This document shows, piece by piece, positions 24,866 through 33,580 of a stretch of 64,000 bases of DNA. Position 1 is the first letter of the stretch; the number at the start of each line of letters is the position of its first letter. Source of the DNA: Bauldia sp965232525 (GTDB lineage Bacteria; Pseudomonadota; Alphaproteobacteria; Rhizobiales; Kaistiaceae); the NCBI RefSeq assembly GCF_965232525.1, contig NZ_OZ246980.1, positions 992,001 to 1,056,000 on the forward strand, read 5' to 3'. Below the pieces are notes generated by a model. It was not told where the DNA came from and searched no databases. It saw nothing but the letters and a program-made list of their open reading frames with translations. Made by a program: the position numbers and the translations under genes.

Positions 24866-26728
24866 ATGGAAACCTATGACGTCGTTGTCGTTGGCGGCGG
24901 ACACGCCGGAACCGAGGCTGCTGCTGCGGCCGCGCGGTTCGGTGCGCGAACGGCTCTCGTTACGCATAAGCGGGCCACCGTCGGCGCGATGTCCTGTAAC
25001 CCCGCCATTGGCGGGATCGGCAAGGGGCACCTGGTCCGCGAGATCGACGCGCTCGACGGCGTCATGGGAGTCGCAGCGGATCGGGCTGGTATTCAGTTTC
25101 GAATGCTCAACCGTCGCAAGGGACCGGCCGTTCGTGGTCCACGGGCGCAAGCGGACCGTAAGCTCTACGCGCAGGCGATCCAGGAACTACTGGGCAACAT
25201 CGACGGCCTGACTATCGTCGAGGGCGCGGTTGGCGATCTCGTCACCGACAACGGGTCGGCTGCCGGAGTCGTGCTGGAGGACGGACGATCCATCCGCGCG
25301 GGTGCGGTGATTATCACAACGGGTACGTTCCTCCGTGGCGTCATTCACATCGGCGACCAGACCACGCCGGCGGGTCGAGTCGGCGAAGCGCCGACGATCG
25401 GGTTGGCGCACACGATCGAGGGCCTGGGATTCCGGATGGGGCGCCTGAAGACCGGAACGCCACCCAGAATCGATGGGCGAACCGTTGATTGGCGTATTCT
25501 CGATCGTCAGCCCGGTGACGATCCGCCGAAGCCTTTTTCGTTCATGACCGCCGCGATCACGACGCCACAGATCGACTGCCATATCACGCGGACGACACCG
25601 GCGACTCATGCCGTGATCCGGGAGAATATTGGCCGATCGGCTATGTATTCCGGGAAAATCGAAAGCCGCGGTCCACGGTATTGTCCTTCGATTGAGGACA
25701 AGATTTCTCGATTCGGTGACCGCGATGGACATCAGATCTTCCTGGAACCCGAAGGCCTCGACGACAACACCGTCTACCCGAATGGAATATCGACATCCCT
25801 GCCAGAGGATGTCCAGGCGGCGATGCTTGCGACGATTCCCGGCCTCGAAAAGGCGCGAATCATCCGGAGCGGCTATGCGATCGAGTACGATCATGTCGAT
25901 CCACGTGAGCTTCTGTCGAACCTCGAAGCCAAGCGTTTGCCGCGGTTGTTCCTGGCCGGGCAAATAAACGGAACGACGGGCTACGAAGAGGCAGCGGCTC
26001 AGGGCCTGGTGGCCGGGTTGAATGCTGGGCGCATCGCGTCCGGCTCCGATGGCGTCGCTATCAGCCGGACCGAGGCCTATATCGGCGTTATGGTCGATGA
26101 CCTTGTCACCCGAGGGGTCACCGAGCCGTATCGCATGTTCACCTCACGGGCTGAGTATCGACTGTCGCTGCGAGCTGACAATGCGGACCGCAGGCTGACG
26201 GGGCGCGGCGTGAATCTGGGTGTAGTTGGGGGACAACGTGCTGAAGCGTACCGCGCCAAGGCAGCTGCGCTTGCAGAGGCGCAGCGGAGACTTGAGGCAC
26301 TAACAATAACACCGGATGCGGCGGTCCATCATGGCTTAAGCCTCAATCGGGACGGCGTTCGGCGTTCGGCGTTCGATCTGCTGGCGCGTTCGGACATCGA
26401 CATGTCCACCCTCGCCCGGATTTGGCCTGACCTCGCCGCCCTCGATCCGCTGGTGTCCGAGCAACTCGAAATCGATGCGGGCTATGCTGTATACCTGGAA
26501 CGTCAACAGGCCGATGTAGAGGCCTTTCGCAAGGACGAAGCTGTGCCCCTACCACGCGACCTGGACTACGCCGCCATCCCCGGCTTGTCTGCCGAGATGC
26601 GTGAACGGCTGATTACCGCATCGCCAACGACGCTGGGCCAGGCGGCGCGGGTTAATGGGGTGACCCCGGCGGCCATTGCCGTGCTTTTGGCTACGATCAA
26701 ACGGCACGCGGCCCGGGATGCAGCCTGA
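24866..26728 (+). CDS. mnmG: tRNA uridine-5-carboxymethylaminomethyl synthesis enzyme MnmG (GidA)
   Basis: FAD-dependent partner of MnmE, 620 residues. FAD-binding VVVVGGGHAGTEAAAAAARFG at the N-terminus, then MSCNPAIGGIGKGHLVREIDALDG, FRMLNRRKGPAVRGPRAQADRKLY, GRLKTGTPPRIDGRT and QINGTTGYEEAAAQGLVAGLNA. The C-terminal helical domain that binds MnmE ends the protein (LDYAAIPGLSAEMRERL). Full length; the rsmG start lies inside its last codons. Confidence 0.98.
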   Translation: METYDVVVVGGGHAGTEAAAAAARFGARTALVTHKRATVGAMSCNPAIGGIGKGHLVREIDALDGVMGVAADRAGIQFRMLNRRKGPAVRGPRAQADRKLYAQAIQELLGNIDGLTIVEGAVGDLVTDNGSAAGVVLEDGRSIRAGAVIITTGTFLRGVIHIGDQTTPAGRVGEAPTIGLAHTIEGLGFRMGRLKTGTPPRIDGRTVDWRILDRQPGDDPPKPFSFMTAAITTPQIDCHITRTTPATHAVIRENIGRSAMYSGKIESRGPRYCPSIEDKISRFGDRDGHQIFLEPEGLDDNTVYPNGISTSLPEDVQAAMLATIPGLEKARIIRSGYAIEYDHVDPRELLSNLEAKRLPRLFLAGQINGTTGYEEAAAQGLVAGLNAGRIASGSDGVAISRTEAYIGVMVDDLVTRGVTEPYRMFTSRAEYRLSLRADNADRRLTGRGVNLGVVGGQRAEAYRAKAAALAEAQRRLEALTITPDAAVHHGLSLNRDGVRRSAFDLLARSDIDMSTLARIWPDLAALDPLVSEQLEIDAGYAVYLERQQADVEAFRKDEAVPLPRDLDYAAIPGLSAEMRERLITASPTTLGQAARVNGVTPAAIAVLLATIKRHAARDAA

Positions 26729-27368
26729 GGCGTCGTCCGATTCGCTGGCGGCGCTTTCAGACATCCTCCCTGTTTCACGTGAAACAGGCCAGCGACTGGC
26801 GGCCTTCGTTGGGTTGGTGAGGAAGTGGCAGAAAGCCGAGAACCTGATCGGCCCAGCCACCCTACCGGCGATCTGGCGGCGGCATGTCGCCGACTCCGCT
26901 CAGCTTCTTGCGCTGTTCTCTGAGGACAGGCGATGGCTGGACCTGGGCAGCGGTGGTGGCTTTCCCGGAATCGTCTTGGCCTGTTTCCTCGCCGAAACGA
27001 GCAATGCCGCCGTTCATCTGGTCGAGGCGAACATGAGGAAATGTGCATTTCTGCGCCGATGCATCCGCGACCTGGGCATTCCGGCCGAGATTCATCAGGG
27101 CCGAATCGAGGCCGTTTTGGCCGACTGGACCGTGTCGGTGGATCGCGTCACCGCTCGTGCGTTGGCTCCACTGGGTAGATTACTGGCGCTCGCAGAGCCG
27201 CTAATCCGCCAGGGTATCCCCGCTGCTTTCTTCAAGGGGGCAGATTTTGCGCTGGAAATCGAGACGGCCACTCAATCATGGGACCTCGATCTGGTAAAAC
27301 ACCCGAGTCGAATCGATTCTCGCGGTGTGATTCTCGAAATCCGCAACGCCCGGCGTCGAGACGTTTGA
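26718..27368 (+). CDS. rsmG: 16S rRNA (guanine527-N7)-methyltransferase RsmG (GidB)
   Basis: A 216-residue SAM methyltransferase. ATG 26718 overlaps the mnmG end by 11 bp. The SAM motif is WLDLGSGGGFPGIVLA, followed by VHLVEANMRKCAFLRRC and GRIEA, and VTARALAPLGRLLALAEPL, all typical. The second parS site lies inside the coding sequence and encodes the SRETG peptide, as in many gidB genes. Confidence 0.96.
   Translation: MQPEASSDSLAALSDILPVSRETGQRLAAFVGLVRKWQKAENLIGPATLPAIWRRHVADSAQLLALFSEDRRWLDLGSGGGFPGIVLACFLAETSNAAVHLVEANMRKCAFLRRCIRDLGIPAEIHQGRIEAVLADWTVSVDRVTARALAPLGRLLALAEPLIRQGIPAAFFKGADFALEIETATQSWDLDLVKHPSRIDSRGVILEIRNARRRDV
26771..26786. promoter_or_regulatory. parS centromere site 2, inside rsmG
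   Basis: A second exact TGTTTCACGTGAAACA, here extended by CC/GG to a 20-bp palindrome. It is inside rsmG, 600 bp upstream of parA. Two perfect copies within 2 kb of parAB strongly support a working ParAB-parS centromere. Confidence 0.95.
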
Positions 27369-27392
27369 CGCGTATTTGAGGACGACAAGGCA

Positions 27393-28208
27393 ATGAGCCT
27401 GCCTCCGGTCCCCCGTGTTCTGGCGCTTGCCAATCAGAAGGGCGGCGTGGGTAAGACCACCACCGCAATCAACCTCGGGACCGCCCTCGCGGCGATCGGG
27501 GAGCACGTGCTGATCGTCGACCTCGATCCGCAGGGTAATGCGTCCACGGGGCTCGGCATCGACCGGCAGAGTCGTCGGCGTTCTACATATGATCTCCTCC
27601 TCGGCGAAGCATCGCTTGAAGAGGTCGCCATGGAGACCGCCGTTCCCAGAGTTTCGGTCGCCCCTTCGACCCTCGATCTGCTGGGAGTCGAGCTGGAGAT
27701 CGCTGATAGTCCCGATCGGACCCATCGACTTCGCGCGGCACTTGCTTCGTTGGCGGAACGAGATTCGAGCCGGGTCCGTAACTATTCTTACGTGCTTGTC
27801 GACTGTCCGCCGTCGCTCAATCTGCTCACCATCAACGGGATGACCGCGGCGCACTCGGTGCTCGTCCCCCTGCAATGCGAATTCTTCGCCCTCGAAGGTC
27901 TCAGCCAGCTTCTGCAGACTGTCGAGCAGGTGAAGCGGTCACTCAATCCAGAACTGACGATCCATGGCATCGTCCTGACCATGTTCGACAGTCGCAATAC
28001 CTTGTCGAACCAGGTTGTAGCCGATGTGCGTGCCAATATGGGCGCTGCCGTCTACAACACGGTCATTCCCCGCAATGTCAGGGTTTCCGAAGCGCCGTCT
28101 CACGGCAAACCGGTACTTCTCTACGATTTCAAAAGTACAGGCAGCCAAGCCTATCTGCGGCTGGCGGCCGAAATCATCCAACGCGAAAGAAGGCTTCGGG
28201 CTGCGTAA
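27393..28208 (+). CDS. parA: Chromosome partitioning ATPase ParA
   Basis: A 271-residue deviant-Walker ATPase of the Soj/ParA type. KGGVGKTTTA (residues 16-25) with the signature Lys, VLIVDLDPQGNASTGLG, YVLVDCPPSLNLLTINGMTAA and PLQCEFFALEGLSQLL. It lacks an N-terminal HTH, so it is the small chromosomal type that does not repress its own operon. Start ATG 27393, 24 bp after rsmG; parB follows after 56 bp. Confidence 0.97.
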   Translation: MSLPPVPRVLALANQKGGVGKTTTAINLGTALAAIGEHVLIVDLDPQGNASTGLGIDRQSRRRSTYDLLLGEASLEEVAMETAVPRVSVAPSTLDLLGVELEIADSPDRTHRLRAALASLAERDSSRVRNYSYVLVDCPPSLNLLTINGMTAAHSVLVPLQCEFFALEGLSQLLQTVEQVKRSLNPELTIHGIVLTMFDSRNTLSNQVVADVRANMGAAVYNTVIPRNVRVSEAPSHGKPVLLYDFKSTGSQAYLRLAAEIIQRERRLRAA

Positions 28209-28221
28209 CGACGAGGCAGCC

Positions 28222-28238
28222 TTAACGCCCTGTTAACC
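28222..28238 (+). promoter_or_regulatory. CtrA binding site upstream of parB
   Basis: TTAACGCCCTGTTAACC matches TTAA-N7-TTAA perfectly and has the same CC end as the origin site. It lies in the 56-bp parA-parB gap, 26 bp before the parB ATG, where it could repress or activate a parB promoter. Confidence 0.6.
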
Positions 28239-28264
28239 ATAAGTTTCAACGAGGAGATGGACCA

Positions 28265-29137
28265 ATGGCCGAAGAAACGTCCCGACGGCGGCTTGGACGT
28301 GGTCTGGCGGCGCTCATCGGCGACGCTGGCACGGAACCCGCTGTCGAATCGCGCCCCGCTGGGCCGCCCAAAACCCTTCCGGTCGGGTTTCTCCGCGCCA
28401 ATCCGCGCAATCCGCGCAAGGACTTTGACACCGAAGAACTCAGCGATTTGGCTGCTTCGGTGAAAGAACGCGGGGTCGTTCAGCCGATCCTGGTGCGGCC
28501 CTTACCGGGGATTCCCAATGCCTATGAGATCATCGCCGGCGAGCGGCGTTGGCGGGCAGCGCAAAAGGTGGGCCTGCACGATGTCCCGGTTGCGATCCAT
28601 GAGGTCTCAGACTCAGAAGCCCTCGAACTGGCGATCATCGAGAACGTTCAGCGGGCCGATCTCAACCCGCTCGAGGAGGCCGTCGGCTATAGCCAGCTTC
28701 TTGAAGAGCATGGCTACAGTCAGGGTCAGCTAGCCGATGTGATCGGTAAAAGCCGCGCCCATATTGCCAATACACTACGCCTGCTCAAACTTCCCGAGAC
28801 GGTCCAGGCGCTGGTCCGCAGTGGCAAGCTCTCGGCCGGCCACGCGCGAACTCTGGTGCTCGCTGAGAACCCGGAAGCGATGGCGGAGCGGATTATCGCG
28901 GCCGGCATGAGCGTACGGGAAGCGGAAGCCTTGGCCGGCGATCAACAACCGAAATCAAAACTGGCTGCGAAGGCGCCGACTGTAAAGGATGCGGACACAC
29001 TGGCCCTTGAGAAATCGCTTTCCGACGTCCTTGGTCTTGGCGTCGCAATCCAGCACAAGCGCGGCGGCGGCGAGGTCCGAATTCGCTACAAAACGCTCGA
29101 GCAACTCGACGACATCACCCGCCGGCTGAAGGCTTGA
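28265..29137 (+). CDS. parB: Chromosome partitioning protein ParB
   Basis: A 290-residue centromere-binding CTPase. N-terminal Lys/Arg-rich RRRLGRGLAALIGD; ParB/Srx CTPase domain with NPRNPRKDF, KERGVVQPILVRPL and the GERRWRAAQ CTP-binding motif; HTH domain with YSQLLEEHGYSQGQLADVIGKSRAHIANTLRLLKLPETV; and a C-terminal dimerisation domain ending RYKTLEQLDDITRRL. Start ATG 28265 has a GAGGAG ribosome binding site. holA usually follows parB in alphaproteobacteria but is not here. Confidence 0.97.
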   Translation: MAEETSRRRLGRGLAALIGDAGTEPAVESRPAGPPKTLPVGFLRANPRNPRKDFDTEELSDLAASVKERGVVQPILVRPLPGIPNAYEIIAGERRWRAAQKVGLHDVPVAIHEVSDSEALELAIIENVQRADLNPLEEAVGYSQLLEEHGYSQGQLADVIGKSRAHIANTLRLLKLPETVQALVRSGKLSAGHARTLVLAENPEAMAERIIAAGMSVREAEALAGDQQPKSKLAAKAPTVKDADTLALEKSLSDVLGLGVAIQHKRGGGEVRIRYKTLEQLDDITRRLKA

Positions 29138-29222
29138 CGGCTTGTCGCCCTCTGCGCGCGTTCCGCGGAAGAACACGCCTTGGCAGTGGTGTGGGTGAGA
29201 GGAGAAATCTCGAACCCCGCCA

Positions 29223-29253
29223 CGCACATCGGGTTGGCCGGCGGCGATGTGCG
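29223..29253 (-). other. Long-stem hairpin after the tRNA-Leu 3' end
   Basis: Perfect 9-bp inverted repeat CGCACATCG / CGATGTGCG with a 13-nt loop, starting 8 nt after the encoded CCA of the tRNA. A TTTTT precedes rather than follows it, so it is not a standard intrinsic terminator. It may define the pre-tRNA 3' trailer. Confidence 0.35.
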
Positions 29254-29261
29254 AACAAAAA

Positions 29262-29348
29262 TGGTGCCCCTGGCCGGGCTCGAACCAGCACGCCCTCGCG
29301 GGCAACAGATTTTGAGTCTGCCGCGTCTACCAATTCCGCCACAGGGGC
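29262..29348 (-). tRNA. tRNA-Leu(CAA)
   Basis: On the minus strand an 87-nt class II tRNA including an encoded CCA. Acceptor stem GCCCCTG pairs with CAGGGGC; D-arm region GGCGGAATTGGTAGACGCG; anticodon stem GCAGA/TCTGT with loop CTCAAAA, giving anticodon CAA (codon UUG); a long variable arm TGCCCGCGAGGGCG; T-arm GGTTCGAGCCC. All stems pair, so it should be functional. Confidence 0.95.
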
Positions 29349-29370
29349 CGACCGTTCAGGTCGGGACATC

Positions 29371-29399
29371 CGTTTAGGGGGGCGGTCAGAAGCCGTCAA
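29371..29399 (-). promoter_or_regulatory. Sigma-70-like promoter of tRNA-Leu
   Basis: On the minus strand TTGACG (29399-29394) and TAAACG (29376-29371) are separated by exactly 17 bp, about 22 bp upstream of the tRNA 5' end. The -35 is near consensus, the -10 is weak. Confidence 0.45.
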
Positions 29400-29511
29400 G
29401 GCGGCTGACTGCCGATTCTCGTCAGGGCTCTTCCGTTCGCATAGTTGCCTCGTTACGGCCCCATCACGGCTCTGCTATGAGTGCTTTCTCAGCAAGGAAC
29501 GGTGACCGAAC

Positions 29512-30162
29512 GTGGCAACGATGAACGAGGCGGAGAGCGCCGGTGGATATAGCCCGCGCGGAGCGCTCACCAAGATCGAGCACGTTCTCAAAGCGCAGAG
29601 CGGCGCTGATTCGTCGGCCGAGATAACCCTCGGGGATCTGAGCGACGCGATGGAGGAGCGCGCATTTGGCCTCTTGATCCTAATCCTTGCGCTGCCGTGT
29701 TGTCTGCCATTCGTCTATGTGCTTCCGCAGCTGGTTTCCCTGCCGATGGTGGTTCTGGCGTGGCAGATGGCCGCGGGTCGCCGGGCGCCCTGGCTGCCCG
29801 AGGCGCTGCGCAAGCGCAGGCTCCCGGTGGCAAGCCTGCTTGATGTTGTGGACCGGACGCGACGATACGGTGGTGGTTTTGTCGAACGGCTCGCCCATCC
29901 GCGTCTGACGCGAATGACGGGGGATCGGGGAACGCGTCTGATCGGGGCGTTGATGATCGTGCCTAGCCTGTCGATTCTCGTGCCGCTGCCCTTGACCAAC
30001 ACGGTGCCCGGTTTCGGCGTTTCGCTCGTTGCCGTCGGGCTAATCGAGCGCGATGGCCTGTTTGTGGTTGGCGGCCTGATTATTGGCCTCGTCTGGGTCC
30101 TGCTTCTCATAGTGGGTGGACCGGCGCTGATCTATTTTCTGGTCGACTGGGCTTTCAGCTGA
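29512..30162 (+). CDS. ExoD family exopolysaccharide-synthesis membrane protein
   Basis: A 216-residue protein of the ExoD family. A cytoplasmic N-terminus with LTLGDLSDAMEERAF-like sequence (ITLGDLSDAMEERAFGLLILILALPCC) leads into several hydrophobic segments; WQMAAGRRAPWLPEALRKR and PLPLTNTVPGFGVSLVAVGLIERDG are family signatures. ExoD influences exopolysaccharide and alkaline-pH tolerance in rhizobia; the biochemical role is unknown. GTG 29512 has an AAGGA ribosome site; ATG 29521 is the alternative. Confidence 0.88.
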   Translation: MATMNEAESAGGYSPRGALTKIEHVLKAQSGADSSAEITLGDLSDAMEERAFGLLILILALPCCLPFVYVLPQLVSLPMVVLAWQMAAGRRAPWLPEALRKRRLPVASLLDVVDRTRRYGGGFVERLAHPRLTRMTGDRGTRLIGALMIVPSLSILVPLPLTNTVPGFGVSLVAVGLIERDGLFVVGGLIIGLVWVLLLIVGGPALIYFLVDWAFS

Positions 30163-30239
30163 ACGATCCGGGGGCTTGTTTTTACCGCTTTCGTGGTGTT
30201 GCTATTCGCGCCCAGCCAAACCCTCTGAGGTCACAGAAA

Positions 30240-30779
30240 ATGGATGCCACCCACCGTCGTGAGATGCTGGCACCGGCGATCGTTCTCGTCGTTGGAGGAT
30301 CGGCTCTTGCCACCGCTTGGGGGTTTCAGCTGATTGGCGGGTTCATCCCGTGCGAACTCTGTCTGCAGCAACGGGTGCCATACTATATCGGCCTGCCGAT
30401 CGCGTTGGCGGCGCTGCTGGCCGCGGTAGCTGGCGCGAAGCCGACCGCCGTGCGGATGCTGATGATGGTTGCTGGCCTGATCTTCGTCTTCAATGTCTAT
30501 CTCGGCGTCTATCACGCGGGCGCCGAATGGGCCTGGTGGCCGGGGCCGGCCGATTGTGGCGCTGGTGGTGCCGGGCCGGTCGGCGACGTCAACGATCTGC
30601 TCGGGCAGCTCGACTCGATCCGTATCGTCTCGTGTACCGACGCAACTTGGCGGTTTCTGGGCCTTTCCTTCGCTGGCTGGAATGTCGTCGCGTCGCTGGT
30701 GCTGGTAGCCGTGGCATTCTGGGGTGCCTTTCGGCGGCTCGCAGAGCCGTCAACAGTCCCGGCGCGCAGCGAAGCCTGA
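30240..30779 (+). CDS. dsbB: Disulfide bond formation protein DsbB-like
   Basis: A 179-residue inner-membrane quinone-linked thiol oxidase. First periplasmic Cys pair CELC (C38, C41) in GFIPCELCLQQRVPYY, second-loop cysteines in WPGPADCGAG and VSCTDA, and four hydrophobic segments. It reoxidises a DsbA-like protein. Its 3' end is 5 bp from the convergent aldo/keto reductase gene. Confidence 0.92.
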   Translation: MDATHRREMLAPAIVLVVGGSALATAWGFQLIGGFIPCELCLQQRVPYYIGLPIALAALLAAVAGAKPTAVRMLMMVAGLIFVFNVYLGVYHAGAEWAWWPGPADCGAGGAGPVGDVNDLLGQLDSIRIVSCTDATWRFLGLSFAGWNVVASLVLVAVAFWGAFRRLAEPSTVPARSEA

Positions 30780-30784
30780 GAATC

Positions 30785-31828
30785 CTACAGATACGGCGAG
30801 AGTAGTGCCCTGTCGGCAGCCGACAGGCGATCGCTCGCTGTGTTGGCCTGATGCCAGTAGGGGTAGATCAGCGGTAGCTTGCTCACGTCATCGAGCCGTT
30901 GGCGCTCGTCTTCGGTGAGGATCAGATCGGCAGCGCCTAGGCTGTCCTCGAATTGCTCCATATTGCGGCCGCCGACGATCGCTGACGTGACGCCCGGCCG
31001 GCCGAGCGCCCAAGCCAGCGCGACCTGAGCTCCCGACACCTTCCTGGCCTTGGCGATCTCAACGATGACCTCGATGATGTCGTAGAGGCGCTCGACGTCG
31101 CGGATCGGCGGTTCAGCCCATTGCTTGGCATGTCGGGTACCGCTCGGTCGCTTCTTGCCGCGGCGGAACTTGCCGGTGAGCAAGCCGCCGGCCAGCGGGC
31201 TCCAGACCAAAATGCCCAGCCCCTCGGCCAATGAGATGGGTACCAGTTCGTATTCGGCCTCGCGGGCTTCGACTGTGTAGTGGATCTGCTGGCTAACAAA
31301 TCGGGCGCCGCCTGTGCGATCGGCCGCGGCAAGACCCTTCATGATGTGCCAGCCGGACCAGTTGGAACAGCCGATGTAGCGCACGTGTCCGGCCGAGACG
31401 AGGTAATCGAGGGCCGCCATGATCTCCTCGATCGGTGTTTGTCCGTCCCATTGATGTACCTGATAGAGATCGATCCAGTCGGTCTGCAAACGCTTCAGGC
31501 TCGCCTGGCACTCGTTGATGATGTGATGCCGCGACAAGCCGCGGTCGTTAGGGCCGCCTCCCATGCCGAACCGCACTTTTGTAGCCAGGATAACGTCGGC
31601 CCGTTTGCCTTTGAGAGCCGCGCCGGTGATCTCCTCCGATCGCCCGGCCGAGTAGACATTCGCGGTGTCGATGAGGTTGACGCCATGGTCGAAACAGAGA
31701 TCGATTTGCCGCCGCGCTTCCTTGAGGCCGACGGAGCCGATCGCGTCTTTGCCGCGGCCAAAGGTCATGGTGCCCATGGCGATAGTCGATACTTTCAGGC
31801 CGGAGCGGCCGAGCAGGCGGTATTCCAT
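30785..31828 (-). CDS. Aldo/keto reductase
   Basis: A 347-residue NADPH-dependent TIM-barrel reductase. It starts MEYRLLGRSGLKVSTIAMGTMTFGRG, with the catalytic tetrad region DTANVYSAGRSEEI (D, Y), ATKVRFG (K) and LYQVHQWDG (H), and the cofactor region VWSPLAGGLLTGKF and AIVGGRNMEQFED. ATG 31828 is chosen because the long open frame upstream is only the mirror of the next gene. Substrate unknown. Confidence 0.92.
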   Translation of the reverse strand: MEYRLLGRSGLKVSTIAMGTMTFGRGKDAIGSVGLKEARRQIDLCFDHGVNLIDTANVYSAGRSEEITGAALKGKRADVILATKVRFGMGGGPNDRGLSRHHIINECQASLKRLQTDWIDLYQVHQWDGQTPIEEIMAALDYLVSAGHVRYIGCSNWSGWHIMKGLAAADRTGGARFVSQQIHYTVEAREAEYELVPISLAEGLGILVWSPLAGGLLTGKFRRGKKRPSGTRHAKQWAEPPIRDVERLYDIIEVIVEIAKARKVSGAQVALAWALGRPGVTSAIVGGRNMEQFEDSLGAADLILTEDERQRLDDVSKLPLIYPYWHQANTASDRLSAADRALLSPYL

Positions 31829-31969
31829 GACGGTTTCCTCGGAATGGGCGTGGCGAATCGCGGTGAGTACCGCATAGCGTCTTCCGAACGGTTTGTCGCG
31901 TGAGGCAGTGGCGCTCGCGTCCGGGATCATGCCAGCATGCCCTACTTGGAGGGCGGCGATGGGAACGTT

Positions 31970-33580
31970 ATGGCGGTAAGGATTACATTTCGCGGCGGCG
32001 CGGGGACCGTCACCGGCTCGTGTTACCTGATCGATCATGACAAGGGCCGGTTCCTGATCGACTGCGGCCTGTTTCAGGGGAATCGCACGATTCGCGAATT
32101 GAACTACGCGCCGTTTCCGTTCGATCCGGCTACTATCGATTATTTGCTCCTCACCCATGCCCACATCGATCACGTTGGCCTTGTGCCGAAGCTGACGCGG
32201 CTTGGTTTCACCGGGCCGATCCACGCGACCACGCCGACCTTGGACCTCCTCACCTTCATGCTGCCCGACAGCGGCAAGATCCAGGAAAGCGAAGTCGAGC
32301 GCAAAAACCGAACGCTGAAGCGGCAGGGCAAACCGACGGTCACACCGATCTATACTCAAGCGGACGCGGAGGCGAGCCTCGAAAACGGAGCACCACATCC
32401 GATGGAGACTTGGCTCGAACCGGGGCCGGGGGTCAAGGCGCGGTTCTGGAACGCCGGCCACATCCTCGGCGCGGTTTCCATCGAACTCGCCATCGACAAT
32501 GGCGGTCCCCGACCGTTACGGCTGCTCTTCTCCGGCGATCTCGGTCCCGATGAGAAGGTCTTCCATCTCGCGCCGGACGCCCCAGAGGGGTTCGACTATG
32601 TGGTGTGCGAAAGTACCTACGGCGATCGCGATCGCGATGACGTGACCGTCGAGGGTCGGAGAGCCGCTCTGGAACGGGAAATCGGCGAAGCGCTGTCTCG
32701 CGGTGGCAATCTGGTGATCCCGAGCTTCGCGGTTGAGCGCAGCCAGGAACTGCTACACGACATCGGTGTTTTGCTCGCCGAAGGACGAATACCCAAAAAC
32801 ACCCCGGTTTTCCTCGATTCCCCGCTTGCGAGCCGGGTTACCAGGGTGTTCATCCGCCACGCCGGTGCTTTGGAAGATGTCGCGCTCGATGAAGCCGAAC
32901 TGTTTCGTCATCCGAATTTCCGCATCACCGAAAGCGTCGAGGACAGCAAGGCGATCAATCGGATCAGCGGCGGCGCCATCATCATTTCGGCGAGCGGCAT
33001 GTGCGACGCCGGCCGCATCCGCCATCATCTGCGCAACAACCTCTGGCAGCGAAAAGGCACCGTGTTATTCGTCGGCTACCAAGCACCCGGTACCTTAGGC
33101 AGCATCATCCTCAACGGCGCCGAGGAGGTTCGGATTCATGGTCGCGACATTAAGGTCGCGGCCACGATCCGGCGACTTGGAAACTACTCGGCCCACGCTG
33201 ATCAGGGCGAGCTGCTGGCCTGGATCCGCGATCGCCAGCCGGTGCGCGGCGGTTTCTTCCTCACTCACGGCGAAAACGAAGCGCGTGCGGCGCTGAGTGA
33301 GCTGATGGTCGAGCAGGGAATCGACGGCGCGCGCATTCATCAACCGGCGCTTGACGACTCCTTCCTGCTGGAGGCCGGCCAGGCGCCGCTCCGGAAGGCC
33401 CAGCCCAAACGTGTTCCAGCCGACCAAATGGTCCGCGATTGGGCCGACGACTACCTGGCGTTTTCGTTCGCGCTGGCCGAACGGCTCGATCGGATCGCCA
33501 ATGAACCAGACAAGCGGGAACTCATGCGGCGGCTGAGGGCCACGCTTGCCAACGACCATCAGCAAAATGAAGAAATTTAG
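31970..33580 (+). CDS. Beta-CASP metallo-beta-lactamase hydrolase (RNA exonuclease/endonuclease-like)
   Basis: A 536-residue MBL-fold protein of the CPSF73/YSH1-like group. It begins MAVRITFRGGAGTVTGSCYLID, with the metal motif LTHAHIDHVGLVPKL (HxHxDH), GHILGAVS, FSGDLGPDEK and the beta-CASP parts VVCESTYGDRDR, IPSFAVERSQELLHDI, VFLDSPLA and IIISASGMCDAGRIRHHL, then GNYSAHADQGELLAWI and FLTHGE with the last metal His. Known relatives cut RNA. ATG 31970 is chosen; an upstream ATG at 31937 is possible. Convergent stop overlaps the next gene. Confidence 0.92.
   Translation: MAVRITFRGGAGTVTGSCYLIDHDKGRFLIDCGLFQGNRTIRELNYAPFPFDPATIDYLLLTHAHIDHVGLVPKLTRLGFTGPIHATTPTLDLLTFMLPDSGKIQESEVERKNRTLKRQGKPTVTPIYTQADAEASLENGAPHPMETWLEPGPGVKARFWNAGHILGAVSIELAIDNGGPRPLRLLFSGDLGPDEKVFHLAPDAPEGFDYVVCESTYGDRDRDDVTVEGRRAALEREIGEALSRGGNLVIPSFAVERSQELLHDIGVLLAEGRIPKNTPVFLDSPLASRVTRVFIRHAGALEDVALDEAELFRHPNFRITESVEDSKAINRISGGAIIISASGMCDAGRIRHHLRNNLWQRKGTVLFVGYQAPGTLGSIILNGAEEVRIHGRDIKVAATIRRLGNYSAHADQGELLAWIRDRQPVRGGFFLTHGENEARAALSELMVEQGIDGARIHQPALDDSFLLEAGQAPLRKAQPKRVPADQMVRDWADDYLAFSFALAERLDRIANEPDKRELMRRLRATLANDHQQNEEI

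Noticed and set aside
31829..32461. Upstream extension of the aldo/keto reductase frame
   Set aside because: It is antisense to the beta-CASP gene; the reductase family start MEYRLLGRSG is at 31828.
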